64,000 nt of DNA from an uncultured Methanobacteriaceae archaeon (GTDB taxonomy: Archaea > Methanobacteriota > Methanobacteria > Methanobacteriales > Methanobacteriaceae): NCBI GenBank assembly GCA_902782945.1, contig CACZOU010000046.1:22768-86767 (forward strand), in the 5' to 3' direction. Position 1 is the stretch's first letter. Each line of letters opens with the position of its first letter. A program made the translations under genes and the position numbers. A model generated the notes under the pieces. It saw nothing but the letters and a program-made list of their open reading frames with translations, did not search any database and was not told the DNA's origin. Below, piece by piece: positions 10,201-19,088 of this stretch.

Positions 10201-10648
10201 ATTTGTAAATTGTATATTTAATTCAAATACACTTACCGCAACACAAAAAACATCCTTCGGTGGAGCTATATACTTTGAAACTGGTAACTTAACAGTACTT
10301 AAATGTAAATTCAATAAAAACACAGTGACTTCAAAAAATACATCTATTGGTGGAGCAATATACACAAGCTCTAATGCCACTATAACAAACTGTGACTTCA
10401 CATCAAATAAAGTAACAGGTAAATATATTGGTGGTGGAGCAATAGCAAACATGAATAAAATAACCATTTCAAGAACAAACTTCATATCAAATAATGCTAC
10501 TGGTGTAGGTAATAGTATTACAGCTATATCAGGTTCTAGAAACAGTATTCAAAATAATTACTGGGGATCAAAGAAACCTACATGGAGTAAAGAATTAAGA
10601 GGAGTTACCAAACCATCTAAATTTGCGACTACCAAATTTTCACATTAG
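7205..10648 (+). CDS. Adhesin-like surface protein, Ig-like repeats then beta-helix
   Basis: 1147 residues if translation starts at ATT 7205. From there a textbook signal peptide is encoded (K-R, then a long Ile/Leu core, ending I-S-A-A-D), then a Ser/Asn-rich linker to about residue 122. Six or so Ig-like repeats of about 95 residues follow (each with a V-x-F-K/T-x-N-G strand and a closing Y-x-G), then a beta-helix from about 686 (F-V-S-P-K-G-S-D-S-N) with repeated G-G-A-I. It ends in N-Y-W-G-S-K-K-P, a typical cap in this family. No transmembrane anchor is seen. Starting at the first ATG (7574) would remove the signal peptide and leave a secreted-type protein without export, so that start is unlikely. 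Probably exported to the surface; ligand unknown. Confidence 0.88.
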   Translation: MSIKRSHIILTSLTILFILISITAISAADSSSTNTTNIESSNDNNINSNIGISEVNNNYNITSNDNKIAHVSNKQNTSKDNLKSKSSIYDSRNASNLESKSIKTNDSSNETRIDPDIRLSDNPMEPGTNTTFVAIVPSDATGTVVFKINNEIISNNITINSTLLTYTYEVPEYYNDPTYNLTLSYSGDSKYKPVNVSTLIALTSEETNVDPQITVDNITVKYLSQTQIVAHMAPDVKGVVEFRLNKTKLATIEIVNGTATYNFNANATRLPGVYRLQVIYAGNYKYSNSTVRSRLTILKLNANLTTENIISKAGSNTTFTSRVIDELGRPVSNALVVYKINQNTIGNITTNETGYAVYHYVLPYQFDDQEYSVQAVLRETNIINSTRTNATLKLTQLSTRVEVPKISAKINDTVTITATVIDENGNNVLKGVVLFKINGVTTVRKNVSIGHALYTYVPKVNSAKIYNITCIYQGYWKYADSQNNGKLTINKIGTVTTARYVDAKIGKKVVLSASVKDKNQLNVNGGYVRFTLNGKDVGKVAVKNGAANLTYYVGIMKQGAYRLNATYLGSNAYYSSYNLNYMNVTRLNARMVSDAVYVTIGKTAKITVTILDETNHHAENGTVTFTLNGTTIGKATVKKGVASISYRPPNKYNGLTLKYLAKLQANQYYSSAYTINNLTVSSLSTVFVSPKGSDSNIGDKYHPFRTVSYAVGHVSTYGSVILTNGTYSASNIYLNKTIKIIGSGTKTFITGNGKGPIFTVTTNNTHITIKSLTIKNGKSSANRSAGAIVSYGKLNITGVKFINNTATGAYSGGAIYSLGILNLTGVTFTNNAVSNSNGEGGALRLINNTTNINRAWFTGNTAKGTNSTGGGAIYMQDGDLVINSASFNNNRATGKMVLGGAIKAAYGDIVITSSTFLNNYVSGTNIGIGGAINSLGAGLYINKTKFQSNKAYGNTVAGAGAMYIQYAASDIYNTNFTSNLAKSKSVIGGAIEEYYAYSKFVNCIFNSNTLTATQKTSFGGAIYFETGNLTVLKCKFNKNTVTSKNTSIGGAIYTSSNATITNCDFTSNKVTGKYIGGGAIANMNKITISRTNFISNNATGVGNSITAISGSRNSIQNNYWGSKKPTWSKELRGVTKPSKFATTKFSH

Positions 10649-10686
10649 AATATAAAAAATAATATTATATTCTAATACTTTTTTTT
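10645..10686 (+). terminator. Hairpin plus T-tract after adhesin gene
   Basis: Perfect 11-bp inverted repeat (TTAGAATATAA at 10645-10655 and its complement at 10665-10675, 9-nt loop), overlapping the stop codon and followed by eight T at 10679-10686. It lies between convergent adhesin genes and looks like a strong transcription terminator. Confidence 0.6.
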
Positions 10687-10815
10687 ATTAAGACATATAT
10701 CCTAAAATACTTATTTTTCACAAAAAGAGATAACTTATTTTAATTAAAAATAGAAATATTTTTTTTAAAAAAGAATAAAAAAAGAAAGGTTTTTTATTAA
10801 CTACTTTAACAATAC

Positions 10816-13356
10816 CTAACTAATTACAATAGGAATACGAATAGTCATCGCATTATATTTTTTATTTGCTCCCATTCTAATTGTTAATGTTTGTTTTAAT
10901 GTCTGACCACTTTTTACAGCAGGTGTTACATATTCAAATGTAAATACACCATCAGTTAAAGTAATATTAGTTTTTATAGTTTTACCATTAATCTTATAAC
11001 ATATTTTTCCCTGTGAAACATAGTTATTATGTGAATCAAGAACACCCATAGTGATGCTGACACCACTATCACTCATTAAATACAATGTACTGTTAGGAGT
11101 TACATGTGCATTTTGTTTTGAAATTGTCATAATAGTCTTGTTATTACATGAATATTTGTTATTATCTCCACCATAAACAATGCTGACATTATATTGTTTA
11201 GGATTGAAATTTTGAGGAATAGTATAATTTATTATAGCTTTACCATTAACTATTCTAACATTAGATGCAATAGTTTTACCATTAATTTTAAAGGAAACTT
11301 TTCCGTTAGTTACCTTTTTATTTCCACAGGTTACATCAGCTATCATTTGAATTGTGTCTCCTGTTCTAATAGCAGTGGTATTTTTTATGGTAATTTTAGC
11401 TGTTACACTACGTTTAGGAATAGTTATTGTAATATTCTTGGATAATTTCTTATCATTAATTGTATTTAATACAATTGTTGCAGTATAATTTTTATTGCCC
11501 CATGATGTAGGTATAGCATATTTTACTGATGCTTTACCATTAACTACTTTTACTTTATTAATTATGGTTTTACCATTAATTTTAATAGAAGCTTTACCAT
11601 TAATATTGTTAGGTAGATTTATATTAAACTGTATTGTCTGATTATTATCTAATAGAATATATGTTATATTAGCTTCCAATGGCGTCAATGTTAATAATTG
11701 ATCATCAATTAATACACTAATATTCTCATATTCTGGTTTACATGTATTTATTGTTTGATTATTAATATTCTGAAAATTCTCTGTAAAAACTGTGTTATTA
11801 GCAATATATACAACTTCTCTTATAGGAATGTTTGAACTTAATTTATCACCGTTATTTAATGAATTAATTGTTACTAATAATGTTGTATCTAATTTTTCAA
11901 TTAGTGGTGTGGTATTAGTAAATGTCATAACAACCCAATGATCAGGGATTACTCCTATTTTATCCCATTTTGGATTATTGTTACCCCACCAATTATTTTC
12001 TATTGATTTAATTAATGAACTATTACTATATATTGTGTTATTAGTTTCAGCTTCATTACCTATAAATGCATTGTATTCTAAATTAATATATTGTTCATTC
12101 CATATAGCTCCACCTTTTTCTCCAGCAGTATTTAATCTAAACACTGAGTTTCTAGCAGTGATAGTACCATAATTTCCTTCAACAGGTGTTGTGTTAAGAT
12201 TAGCTATTGCTCCACCATTAACAGTTGCACTATTTTCTGTAAAATTACAGTTAATCAAGGTTAAATTTCCATTTTCAGTAGCAGTCCATGCAATATTTTC
12301 TATAGCTCCACCACTTTCTCCAGCACTATTTGATTCAAATGTACAATTTATTGCAGTGAAATTATTAGTGTTCGTGATTGCTCCACCATTATATGTACCA
12401 TGATTATATAGGAATTGGCTGTTTGTTATTCTTACAATACCTGTACTATATAAGGCACCACCATAAAAGGATGCAGCCTGGTTTTTTAAGAATAACGTGT
12501 TGTTAATTGTCACATTTCCAAATGCATTATAAACTGCTCCACCACTTACAGCTGAATTGTTTTTGAAATTTGAATTTAGTATTAAGAGATTTCCACGTAT
12601 GCTATACACAGATCCTCCAACATTATACGTATTATCTTTCGTGAAATTTGAGTTTCTAATTGTAGTTCTTCCACGATTATTGTATATTGAAGCTCCCCAT
12701 GAAGCGGTATTACTTGAAAAGTCCGTGTTTTCTACATATAATATGCCAGTATTATATATGCTTCCGCCTTTAGATGTTCTTTCTAAACCAGTATTATTTA
12801 GGAAACATGAATCTCTAACAGTTAAATTTCCATTATTAGTGATTGCTGCCTGAGTGCTGGATTCATAATCTTTCAGTGTTATATTAATAAGGGTTAATTG
12901 ATTATTATCTGATATGGTGAATATACTACTAGTATCATTTGCTATGAATATAGTACTATTTCTATTTTGACCAATTATTGTTGTGTTTTTTGTGATATTC
13001 ATTGATTTTAAATAATATGTGCCCGTGTTAACATGTAATTTACTGTTATTTGTTATTATTGTTTCTGTTATTGTTTTATATGGATTATCAATTGTACCAT
13101 CTTCAACTTGATTAGTGGATGATGAATCAATATAAATATCGTTACTTTCTTCTTTTTTCAGGTTTTTAGTATTATTTTGGACATATTTCGTGTTTTGAAT
13201 TTGTGTAGTATTACTTTGCTGTGTGACTGGTTGTATATGATGATTATTATCTTGTAGTGTATTAGTATCATTAGTATTCTCTGCAGATATTGATGTTATG
13301 GATAATAAAACAGTTGTTAATAGAATTAAGAATAACAATGTTTTTCTTGTTTTGAT
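10816..13356 (-). CDS. Adhesin-like surface protein, beta-helix then Ig-like repeats
   Basis: 846 residues if started at ATC 13356. That start gives a complete signal peptide (K-T-R-K, Leu/Ile core, S-I-S-A-E). An Asn/Gln-rich linker is followed by a beta-helix (about 60-470) opened by D-I-Y-I-D-S-S-S-T and containing many G-G-A-I/V-Y-N repeats, capped by N-N-W-W-G-N-N-N-P-K-W. Ig-like repeats fill about 540-846, with K-I-N-G-K-T-I recurring. The domain order is the reverse of the convergent neighbour at 7205-10648. The only other start, TTG at 13338, lies 25 nt from the ribosome site and cuts off the basic part of the signal peptide. No C-terminal membrane anchor. Likely exported and surface-exposed; function inferred. 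Confidence 0.88.
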   Translation of the reverse strand: MKTRKTLLFLILLTTVLLSITSISAENTNDTNTLQDNNHHIQPVTQQSNTTQIQNTKYVQNNTKNLKKEESNDIYIDSSSTNQVEDGTIDNPYKTITETIITNNSKLHVNTGTYYLKSMNITKNTTIIGQNRNSTIFIANDTSSIFTISDNNQLTLINITLKDYESSTQAAITNNGNLTVRDSCFLNNTGLERTSKGGSIYNTGILYVENTDFSSNTASWGASIYNNRGRTTIRNSNFTKDNTYNVGGSVYSIRGNLLILNSNFKNNSAVSGGAVYNAFGNVTINNTLFLKNQAASFYGGALYSTGIVRITNSQFLYNHGTYNGGAITNTNNFTAINCTFESNSAGESGGAIENIAWTATENGNLTLINCNFTENSATVNGGAIANLNTTPVEGNYGTITARNSVFRLNTAGEKGGAIWNEQYINLEYNAFIGNEAETNNTIYSNSSLIKSIENNWWGNNNPKWDKIGVIPDHWVVMTFTNTTPLIEKLDTTLLVTINSLNNGDKLSSNIPIREVVYIANNTVFTENFQNINNQTINTCKPEYENISVLIDDQLLTLTPLEANITYILLDNNQTIQFNINLPNNINGKASIKINGKTIINKVKVVNGKASVKYAIPTSWGNKNYTATIVLNTINDKKLSKNITITIPKRSVTAKITIKNTTAIRTGDTIQMIADVTCGNKKVTNGKVSFKINGKTIASNVRIVNGKAIINYTIPQNFNPKQYNVSIVYGGDNNKYSCNNKTIMTISKQNAHVTPNSTLYLMSDSGVSITMGVLDSHNNYVSQGKICYKINGKTIKTNITLTDGVFTFEYVTPAVKSGQTLKQTLTIRMGANKKYNAMTIRIPIVIS

Positions 13357-13368
13357 ATTTTTACCTCC
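13354..13368 (-). promoter_or_regulatory. Ribosome binding site deciding an ATC start
   Basis: On the minus strand GGAGG (13368-13364) is followed by a 7-nt spacer and then ATC (13356-13354). Spacing is identical to the ATT start of the neighbouring adhesin and to ATG genes in this window. TTG at 13338 is much too far from the site. Confidence 0.72.
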
Positions 13369-13597
13369 TTTTGTTTTATTGATAATATAATTTATAATAT
13401 AAGAATTATTATAGTTTATTTTATTTTATATAAAAAATATTTAAATAGTTAACTTATTTATATAGAAAATTAAAAATTATTCTCTTAAAATGGAGATTTT
13501 AAAAAGATATAATAATATTGAATTAAAAATATATATTATATAACTAAATAAATTTCTCAAAAGAATTTTTTTTTAAGAATATTAGGAGATATTAGAA

Positions 13598-14665
13598 ATG
13601 AAGGGAGTTATTTTATCTGGTGGACATGGAACTAGACTAAGACCATTAACACATACAGGTCCAAAACAATTAATTCCAATAGCAAATAAGCCAGTAATTT
13701 ATTATGCAATAGAAGATTTAAGAGATGCTGGAATAACTGATATTGGAATAATCCTAGGAACCAACATGCCTAATAAAATAAAAGATGCCTTAGGTGATGG
13801 GTCTAAATTTGGAGTAAAAATCACATATATCATGCAGGGAGAACCAAAAGGACTAGCTCATGCAGCAGCAACAGCTAAAGACTTTGTTGATGGGGATTCT
13901 TTTGTCATGTATCTAGGTGATAATATACTAAAATCAGGAATTGAGGAATTTGTAAAAGGATTTGATGAATCAAAATTTGCATCAAGATTATTATTACAGG
14001 AAGTTCCTGATCCAAGACAATTTGGTGTAGCAGAACTAAATGATAATGGTGAAATAATTAATTTAGTTGAAAAACCAGAGCATCCGAAGAGTAACTTAGC
14101 ATTAGTCGGAATATACTTATTCAAAAACGAGATATTTGATGCTATAGATAAAATTAAACCTTCTTGGAGAAATGAGTTAGAAATTACTGACGCTATCCAG
14201 AAACTAATCGATGAAGGCTATGATGTTGATTCCTTCGTAGTTGAAGGATGGTGGAAAGACACAGGAAAACCAGAAGATGTACTTGATGCTAACCAGTTAA
14301 TTCTAGAATCAATACAAACAGATATCAAAGGAACAATAGAAGATGATGTAAAAATCAAAGGAAGAGTAATCATTGGTGAAGATACAATAATAAAATCTGG
14401 TTCTGTAATAAAAGGACCTGCAATCATAGGAAAAAACTGTGAAATAAAAGGTTATGTTGGCCCATATACATCTATAGGTGATAATACAAAACTAATAGAA
14501 TCAGAGATAGATTCATCAATCATTATTGGAAACTCAATAATACAATCAGATAAGAGAATAACTGAAAGTCTTCTAGGACAAAATTCAAAAATAATTTCAG
14601 ATAAAACAACCTATCCAAAAGGACGTAGTTTTGTAATAGGTGAAAATTCAATAATTAATTTATGA
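13598..14665 (+). CDS. rmlA: Glucose-1-phosphate thymidylyltransferase, long RmlA type
   Basis: 355 residues. The N-terminal nucleotidyltransferase signature is G-G-H-G-T-R-L-R-P-L-T, followed by P-K-Q-L-I-P-I-A-N-K-P and the sugar-binding E-K-P region. Residues about 245-350 form a left-handed beta-helix (I-G-x-x-x-x-I repeats: I-I-G-E-D-T-I-I, A-I-I-G-K-N-C). This long form is typical of archaeal and actinobacterial RmlA-like enzymes making dTDP-glucose from dTTP and glucose-1-phosphate. Its last codon overlaps the galU reading frame region, so the two form an operon. It is divergent from the adhesin gene, so a surface-glycan role is plausible. The exact nucleotide or sugar specificity cannot be read from sequence. 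Confidence 0.87.
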   Translation: MKGVILSGGHGTRLRPLTHTGPKQLIPIANKPVIYYAIEDLRDAGITDIGIILGTNMPNKIKDALGDGSKFGVKITYIMQGEPKGLAHAAATAKDFVDGDSFVMYLGDNILKSGIEEFVKGFDESKFASRLLLQEVPDPRQFGVAELNDNGEIINLVEKPEHPKSNLALVGIYLFKNEIFDAIDKIKPSWRNELEITDAIQKLIDEGYDVDSFVVEGWWKDTGKPEDVLDANQLILESIQTDIKGTIEDDVKIKGRVIIGEDTIIKSGSVIKGPAIIGKNCEIKGYVGPYTSIGDNTKLIESEIDSSIIIGNSIIQSDKRITESLLGQNSKIISDKTTYPKGRSFVIGENSIINL

Positions 14666-14676
14666 GGAAAGAAAAT

Positions 14677-15531
14677 ATGAAAGCAGTAATACCAGCAGCA
14701 GGTTTAGGTACAAGATTTTTACCAGCTACAAAAGCACAACCAAAAGAAATGTTACCTGTATTTAATAAACCAACAATACAGTACGTGGTAGAAGAAGCAG
14801 TAAATTCAGGTATAGATGATATACTAATAATTACAGGTAAAGGTAAACGTTCAATAGAAGACCACTTTGACAGGTCTTTTGAATTAGAATATCATTTAAA
14901 TGAAAAAGGAAAATATCAATACCTAGAAGAAGTACAATCAATCACAGACATGGCAGATATATATTATGTAAGACAAAAAAGACAAAAAGGTTTAGGGGAC
15001 GCTGTTTCATGTGCAAAAAAACATATAGGTGATGAACCATTCGCAGTACTTCTTGGAGATACAATTACATACTCACAAACACCTTGTATTAAACAATTGT
15101 TAAACGTATATAATAAATATGGTGGATCTACAATAGCAATTGAAGAACTACCTGAACATAAAATTGAAAGATACGGTATTGTAGATGGAAGTTGTATAGA
15201 GAATAATATTTATAAGGTAGATAATCTGGTGGAAAAACCAAAACTTGAAGATGCACCTTCAAATCTTGGTATAACTGGTAGATACATATTAACTCCAGAT
15301 ATATTTGATCAATTAGATGAAATTGATGCTGGTGTTGGTGGAGAAATACAGTTAACTGATGCAATTAATAATCAGGAGAATGTATACGCTACAACATTCG
15401 AGGGAACAATATATGATATTGGTAACACTATTGAATGGCTAAAAAGTTCCATTGACATGGCATTAACTCATGATGATGTACGTGAAGATATCATTAATCA
15501 TATGAAACAAAAAATCAAGGAATATCAATAA
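14677..15531 (+). CDS. galU: UTP-glucose-1-phosphate uridylyltransferase
   Basis: 284 residues from ATG 14677, which begins M-K-A-V-I-P-A-A-G-L-G-T-R-F-L-P-A-T-K as GalU proteins do. GAGGAAAG at 14665-14671 serves as its ribosome site. An ATG at 14662, overlapping the rmlA stop, would add five residues and is less likely. Other family signatures: P-K-E-M-L-P-V, V-E-E-A, L-G-D-T, and V-E-K-P. It makes UDP-glucose, which the galE product encoded at 29186 could epimerise to UDP-galactose. Co-transcribed with rmlA. Length is normal for the family. Confidence 0.93.
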   Translation: MKAVIPAAGLGTRFLPATKAQPKEMLPVFNKPTIQYVVEEAVNSGIDDILIITGKGKRSIEDHFDRSFELEYHLNEKGKYQYLEEVQSITDMADIYYVRQKRQKGLGDAVSCAKKHIGDEPFAVLLGDTITYSQTPCIKQLLNVYNKYGGSTIAIEELPEHKIERYGIVDGSCIENNIYKVDNLVEKPKLEDAPSNLGITGRYILTPDIFDQLDEIDAGVGGEIQLTDAINNQENVYATTFEGTIYDIGNTIEWLKSSIDMALTHDDVREDIINHMKQKIKEYQ

Positions 15532-15658
15532 GATTAAAAATACATCAATAAACTTCCATTCATTTTCTCTTTTTTAAGGAGTTTACTAATGATTTAATAT
15601 AATATTAAGAACTAATTTTCAATAAAAAAAATTTTAAAAAAAGTAATAAAAAAACTAT

Positions 15659-16906
15659 TTATAAGTTTTTAGGGTCTGTGATTTCACCAGTAATTGATGA
15701 AGCTGCAACTACTGCTGGATTTGATAGATATACATATGATTTAGCACTACCCATTCTACCAAGGAAGTTCCTGTTAGTGGTAGATATACAGGTCATGTCA
15801 TCATACATTACACCCATGTGAGCACCAAGACATGGTCCACATCCAGGGTTACATATTATTGCATTTGATTCTAGAAGTGTTTGAATAATACCTGTTTCAA
15901 TGGCTTGTTGATATATTTTACGTGATGCTGGGAATACTAGTAGTTGTACGTCTCCGTGAACTTTATGTCCTTTAAGAACGTCAGCTGCCTGTGCAAGGTC
16001 TTCATATCGGCCATTGGTACATGAACCTAGTACTGCTTGATCAATATGAGTACCTTCTACTTTGTCTATATCTTCTACATTATCAACATTATGCGGACAT
16101 GCAATTTGTGGTTGTAAATCATCCACTTCAAAGTCATACTCTTTTTCATATTGTGCGTCTTTATCGGGGGTTGTGATTTTATAATCGGTTATACCCCTTT
16201 GAGCAAGGTATTCCTTTGTTTGCTTGTTAGGTATCATGATTCCATTTTTAGCACCACATTCTATTACCATGTTTGTCATTGTTAATCTTCCATCAACTGA
16301 CATATTATCTATGGTATCTCCATGGAATTCTAGACTTTTATATGTAGCACCATAAGAACCAATTTCTTTTATTATTCTTAGTATTAAATCCTTTGAGTAC
16401 ACGTTTTCTTGTAATGTACCATTTACATTTATTTTATAGGATTCTGGTACTTTAAACCAGGTTTTTCCTGTTGCATATACCATTGCTAGGTCTGTTGCTC
16501 CAAGTCCTGTGGAAAAAGCTCCAAAGGCACCATATGTACATGTGTGTGAGTCAGCACCCACCATTACTGTAGAAGGTTTTACATGTCCCATTTCTGGAAG
16601 TACCTGGTGACATATACCTTCACCTTGTATATACATGTTAGGTATGCCCTGTTTTTTACCAAATTCTCGTACTACTTCCTGGAATTCAGCAGATCCTATG
16701 GTGTTTGCTGGTACATTATGGTCAAATACAAGTACTATCTTCTCAGGATCCCATACTTTATCAGCTATTTTTTCAAATACCTTGATTGTTGGTGGACTAG
16801 TACCATCATGACTCATTGCTACATCAATGTTACAATTTATTGTATCTCCAGGAGTAACTTCATCGTTTCCTGAATGTTGTGCTAATATCTTTTCGGTTAT
16901 GTTCAT
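15659..16906 (-). CDS. hacA: Homoaconitase / isopropylmalate dehydratase large subunit
   Basis: 415 residues from ATG 16906, which is preceded by GAGG with 6-nt spacing; an ATG at 16918 overlapping the aksA stop (ATGA) has no ribosome site. Aconitase-family motifs: A-D-S-H-T-C-T, the Fe-S cysteine in G-S-C-T-N-G-R, and the N-P-G-C-G-P-C-L-G pair of cluster cysteines. The family has LeuC (leucine) and HacA/AksD (coenzyme B 2-oxoacid elongation) branches that look alike. Its position directly after aksA argues for the homoaconitase role, converting homocitrates in 2-oxosuberate synthesis. The small subunit is not in this window. LeuC remains possible. Confidence 0.8.
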   Translation of the reverse strand: MNITEKILAQHSGNDEVTPGDTINCNIDVAMSHDGTSPPTIKVFEKIADKVWDPEKIVLVFDHNVPANTIGSAEFQEVVREFGKKQGIPNMYIQGEGICHQVLPEMGHVKPSTVMVGADSHTCTYGAFGAFSTGLGATDLAMVYATGKTWFKVPESYKINVNGTLQENVYSKDLILRIIKEIGSYGATYKSLEFHGDTIDNMSVDGRLTMTNMVIECGAKNGIMIPNKQTKEYLAQRGITDYKITTPDKDAQYEKEYDFEVDDLQPQIACPHNVDNVEDIDKVEGTHIDQAVLGSCTNGRYEDLAQAADVLKGHKVHGDVQLLVFPASRKIYQQAIETGIIQTLLESNAIICNPGCGPCLGAHMGVMYDDMTCISTTNRNFLGRMGSAKSYVYLSNPAVVAASSITGEITDPKNL

Positions 16907-16914
16907 ATTAATCC

Positions 16915-18084
16915 TCATCTTTGAATATTTGCTTTTAATAATATTTCATCAAATTTATCATTAGTTATATCTTCACCTTTTTCTCGTTCCTGTTTTACAA
17001 GGTTTACTATTTCTAATAATTTTCCGTTATCTACTTCAATATTCAAAGTATTAAGTTTCTCAGCTACTGCTGCTTTACCAGAGTGTTTTCCTAAAACAAT
17101 TTGTCTTTTAGTTCCTATCATTTCTGGAAGGTATGGTTCATAGCTAAGTGGATCCTGTAGGATTGCATCAACATGTATTCCAGATTCATGTCTAAATACA
17201 TTATTTCCTACAATAGCCTTACTGTCAGGTATAGGTATTTCACTATATTTAGATACAAGCTGTGATAGTTCATGAATTACTTCTGTATTAAATCCTAAAT
17301 CCTTGTTGTATAAAAGTTTTAAGTTCATTATTAGTTCTTCAAGAGATGCATTACCTGCTCTTTCACCTATACCATTTACTGTGGTGGATATTGATGTTGC
17401 ACCTTCCATTAATCCGGCAATGGAGTTTGCTACGGCCATTCCAAAGTCATTATGACAGTGTAATGCTATCTCAATATCGATTGCTTCTCTAATATTTTTT
17501 ACTAGATATCGCATTGCAAATGGATTTATAGAACCTGTCGTGTCTGCAATATGTATTCTATCTGCATGGTGTTCTTCTGCTTGTTTATATATGTCTATTA
17601 ATTTAGGTAATTCTGTTCTTGTTGCATCTTCAGCAGAGAAAGCTACATATAATCCATGATCTTTTGCATAATCTACAGCATTCATACATATCTGATTAAC
17701 TTCTTCCCGGGATTTTTTCATCTTAACTTTTAAATGTAAATCAGATAATCCCATGAATGTTATTATTCCATCTACATCCGCATCTAATGCAGCATTTATA
17801 TCTTCCTTTTTTGTTCTTGTTAGACAAATAATGCTTGCATCAAGTCCCTCGTTTGCTATTCTCTTAACTGCTTCTTTTTCATTTTCAGATACTCTTGGAA
17901 AACCAGCTTCAATTTGAGGTATTCCCAATTCATCTAGTTTATGTGCTATTTCTATTTTTTCATCAATTGAGAAGAAAACGCCTGGTGTTTGTTCTCCATC
18001 TCTAAGTGTTGTATCATATATATTTATATTGTCGGGTAAATCGTACTCCACTTTATCATTATATATACTTACAAATCTATCCAT
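16915..18084 (-). CDS. aksA: Homocitrate synthase (coenzyme B pathway)
   Basis: 389 residues. HMGL-like TIM barrel with D-T-T-L-R-D-G-E-Q-T-P-G-V near residue 24, the metal-binding L-H-C-H-N-D-F-G-M-A near 205, and G-I-G-E-R-A-G-N-A-S. A linker with H-E-S-G-I-H-V-D and G-K-H-S-G-K-A-A-V follows. This pattern fits the NifV/AksA group: condensation of 2-oxoglutarate and longer 2-oxoacids with acetyl-CoA, leading to 2-oxosuberate and 7-mercaptoheptanoyl threonine phosphate (coenzyme B). No LeuA-type regulatory domain is present at the C-terminus, which also supports AksA rather than isopropylmalate synthase. First gene of the aksA-hacA operon. Confidence 0.87.
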   Translation of the reverse strand: MDRFVSIYNDKVEYDLPDNINIYDTTLRDGEQTPGVFFSIDEKIEIAHKLDELGIPQIEAGFPRVSENEKEAVKRIANEGLDASIICLTRTKKEDINAALDADVDGIITFMGLSDLHLKVKMKKSREEVNQICMNAVDYAKDHGLYVAFSAEDATRTELPKLIDIYKQAEEHHADRIHIADTTGSINPFAMRYLVKNIREAIDIEIALHCHNDFGMAVANSIAGLMEGATSISTTVNGIGERAGNASLEELIMNLKLLYNKDLGFNTEVIHELSQLVSKYSEIPIPDSKAIVGNNVFRHESGIHVDAILQDPLSYEPYLPEMIGTKRQIVLGKHSGKAAVAEKLNTLNIEVDNGKLLEIVNLVKQEREKGEDITNDKFDEILLKANIQR

Positions 18085-18234
18085 GTAATAATTGCCTCCT
18101 CTTATGCAATTTAGATTTTTTTTGGAGTGATTGTAAAAAAAATAATAATTGTTATATTCCTATCAAAAAAAATTAATTAATATTTTATTTAACCAAGTTA
18201 TATGTTTTATATTTGTTTTTTCTATTAATAGTAT

Positions 18235-18777
18235 TTATTCTAATTGTTCGAGTAAGCCAAGATAGGAAGTTCTTTCAAAGCCTGACGTTATTCCTAACTT
18301 TTCAAAGACGTTATATATATTATTTCTAATCTCTTCTATATCACTACCCTCTTTAGCTACATATTCAATCTCCATATAATATCCTAATTTATCTAGTTTA
18401 TCTAATGTAACAGTATACTCATTATAAATAAATATTCTACGTACTTTATTAACAATTGCTGCAGGCTTATATCCTAAATTAACAAGAATATCCACCATAT
18501 TATCTGTATCAGCTATTTCAACTTCTATCTCTTTTCTTGTTTTACTTTTAGGATCAATTTTAGGACCTTTATATGTTAATATACGTTTAAAATCATCATC
18601 TTCTGGAATTTCTCTAATACGTAGGGCTTCATCAGTTTCTTTAAAATTCTTGTCTGGAGCATTAAAATAGATATCATGCTGTTTTTCGGTATGAGAATAA
18701 GTTCCGCCTATTTCTTTAATTTTTTCTAGAGTTTTTACTTTATCATTAATTTTAGCTTTCATCTCAACTTCTATCAT
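18235..18777 (-). CDS. cyaB: CYTH domain protein (class IV adenylate cyclase-like)
   Basis: 180 residues. It opens with the CYTH signature E-x-E-x-K (I-E-V-E-M-K) and continues with basic and acidic clusters of the triphosphate tunnel: R-I-R, K-G-P-K, R-K-E-I-E-V-E, V-R-R-I-F, L-D-K-L-D-K-L-G-Y-Y-M-E-I-E. This matches CyaB/thiamine-triphosphatase-like enzymes, which bind triphosphate compounds with divalent metal. In archaea the substrate is unproven, so the cyaB name marks the family and not a demonstrated cyclase. Apparently monocistronic; upstream is the intergenic region shared with tbp. Confidence 0.82.
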   Translation of the reverse strand: MIEVEMKAKINDKVKTLEKIKEIGGTYSHTEKQHDIYFNAPDKNFKETDEALRIREIPEDDDFKRILTYKGPKIDPKSKTRKEIEVEIADTDNMVDILVNLGYKPAAIVNKVRRIFIYNEYTVTLDKLDKLGYYMEIEYVAKEGSDIEEIRNNIYNVFEKLGITSGFERTSYLGLLEQLE

Positions 18778-19088
18778 CTTATCACTAATAATATATTTAT
18801 TCTATAAAATTATTTATTATACTTTTTAATAGTTATATTTATAAAGTAAAAAAGTACATATATAAATACATAATATGTGATTTTAGTATTATTTTTTTTA
18901 AACATGATAAAATAGAAAAAAAGAGTGATTATATAGTTTCTTAAACCCCTTATTAATAGAATTAATAATTTCTAAGAAATAATTTTTATAAATATTATAT
19001 AACTTTTAATTTTAACTATTTATAAAAGAGTAATCCTTCTTTAATATAGAATAATACTAAAATATATACTAAAAATGGAGGAGAAATA
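18778..19088. other. Divergent intergenic region upstream of tbp
   Basis: 311 AT-rich bases between the leftward cyaB-like gene and rightward tbp. A TATA-like ATTTATAAAA near 19018 is well placed for tbp, giving an estimated leader of about 45 nt. Another TATA-rich stretch lies near 18985-19000. GGAGG with a 7-nt spacer precedes the tbp ATG. No gene or RNA was recognised. Confidence 0.45.

Noticed and set aside
7574..10648. ATG 7574 as the adhesin start
   Set aside because: It discards a perfect ribosome site, the signal peptide and about 120 open codons with typical composition.
13336..13338. TTG 13338 as the adhesin start
   Set aside because: It is 25 nt from GGAGG and removes the basic part of the signal peptide; ATC 13356 has ideal spacing.
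15659..16906. LeuC assignment for the aconitase-family protein
   Set aside because: Sequence alone cannot exclude it, but operon with aksA favours homoaconitase; kept as an alternative in the entry.
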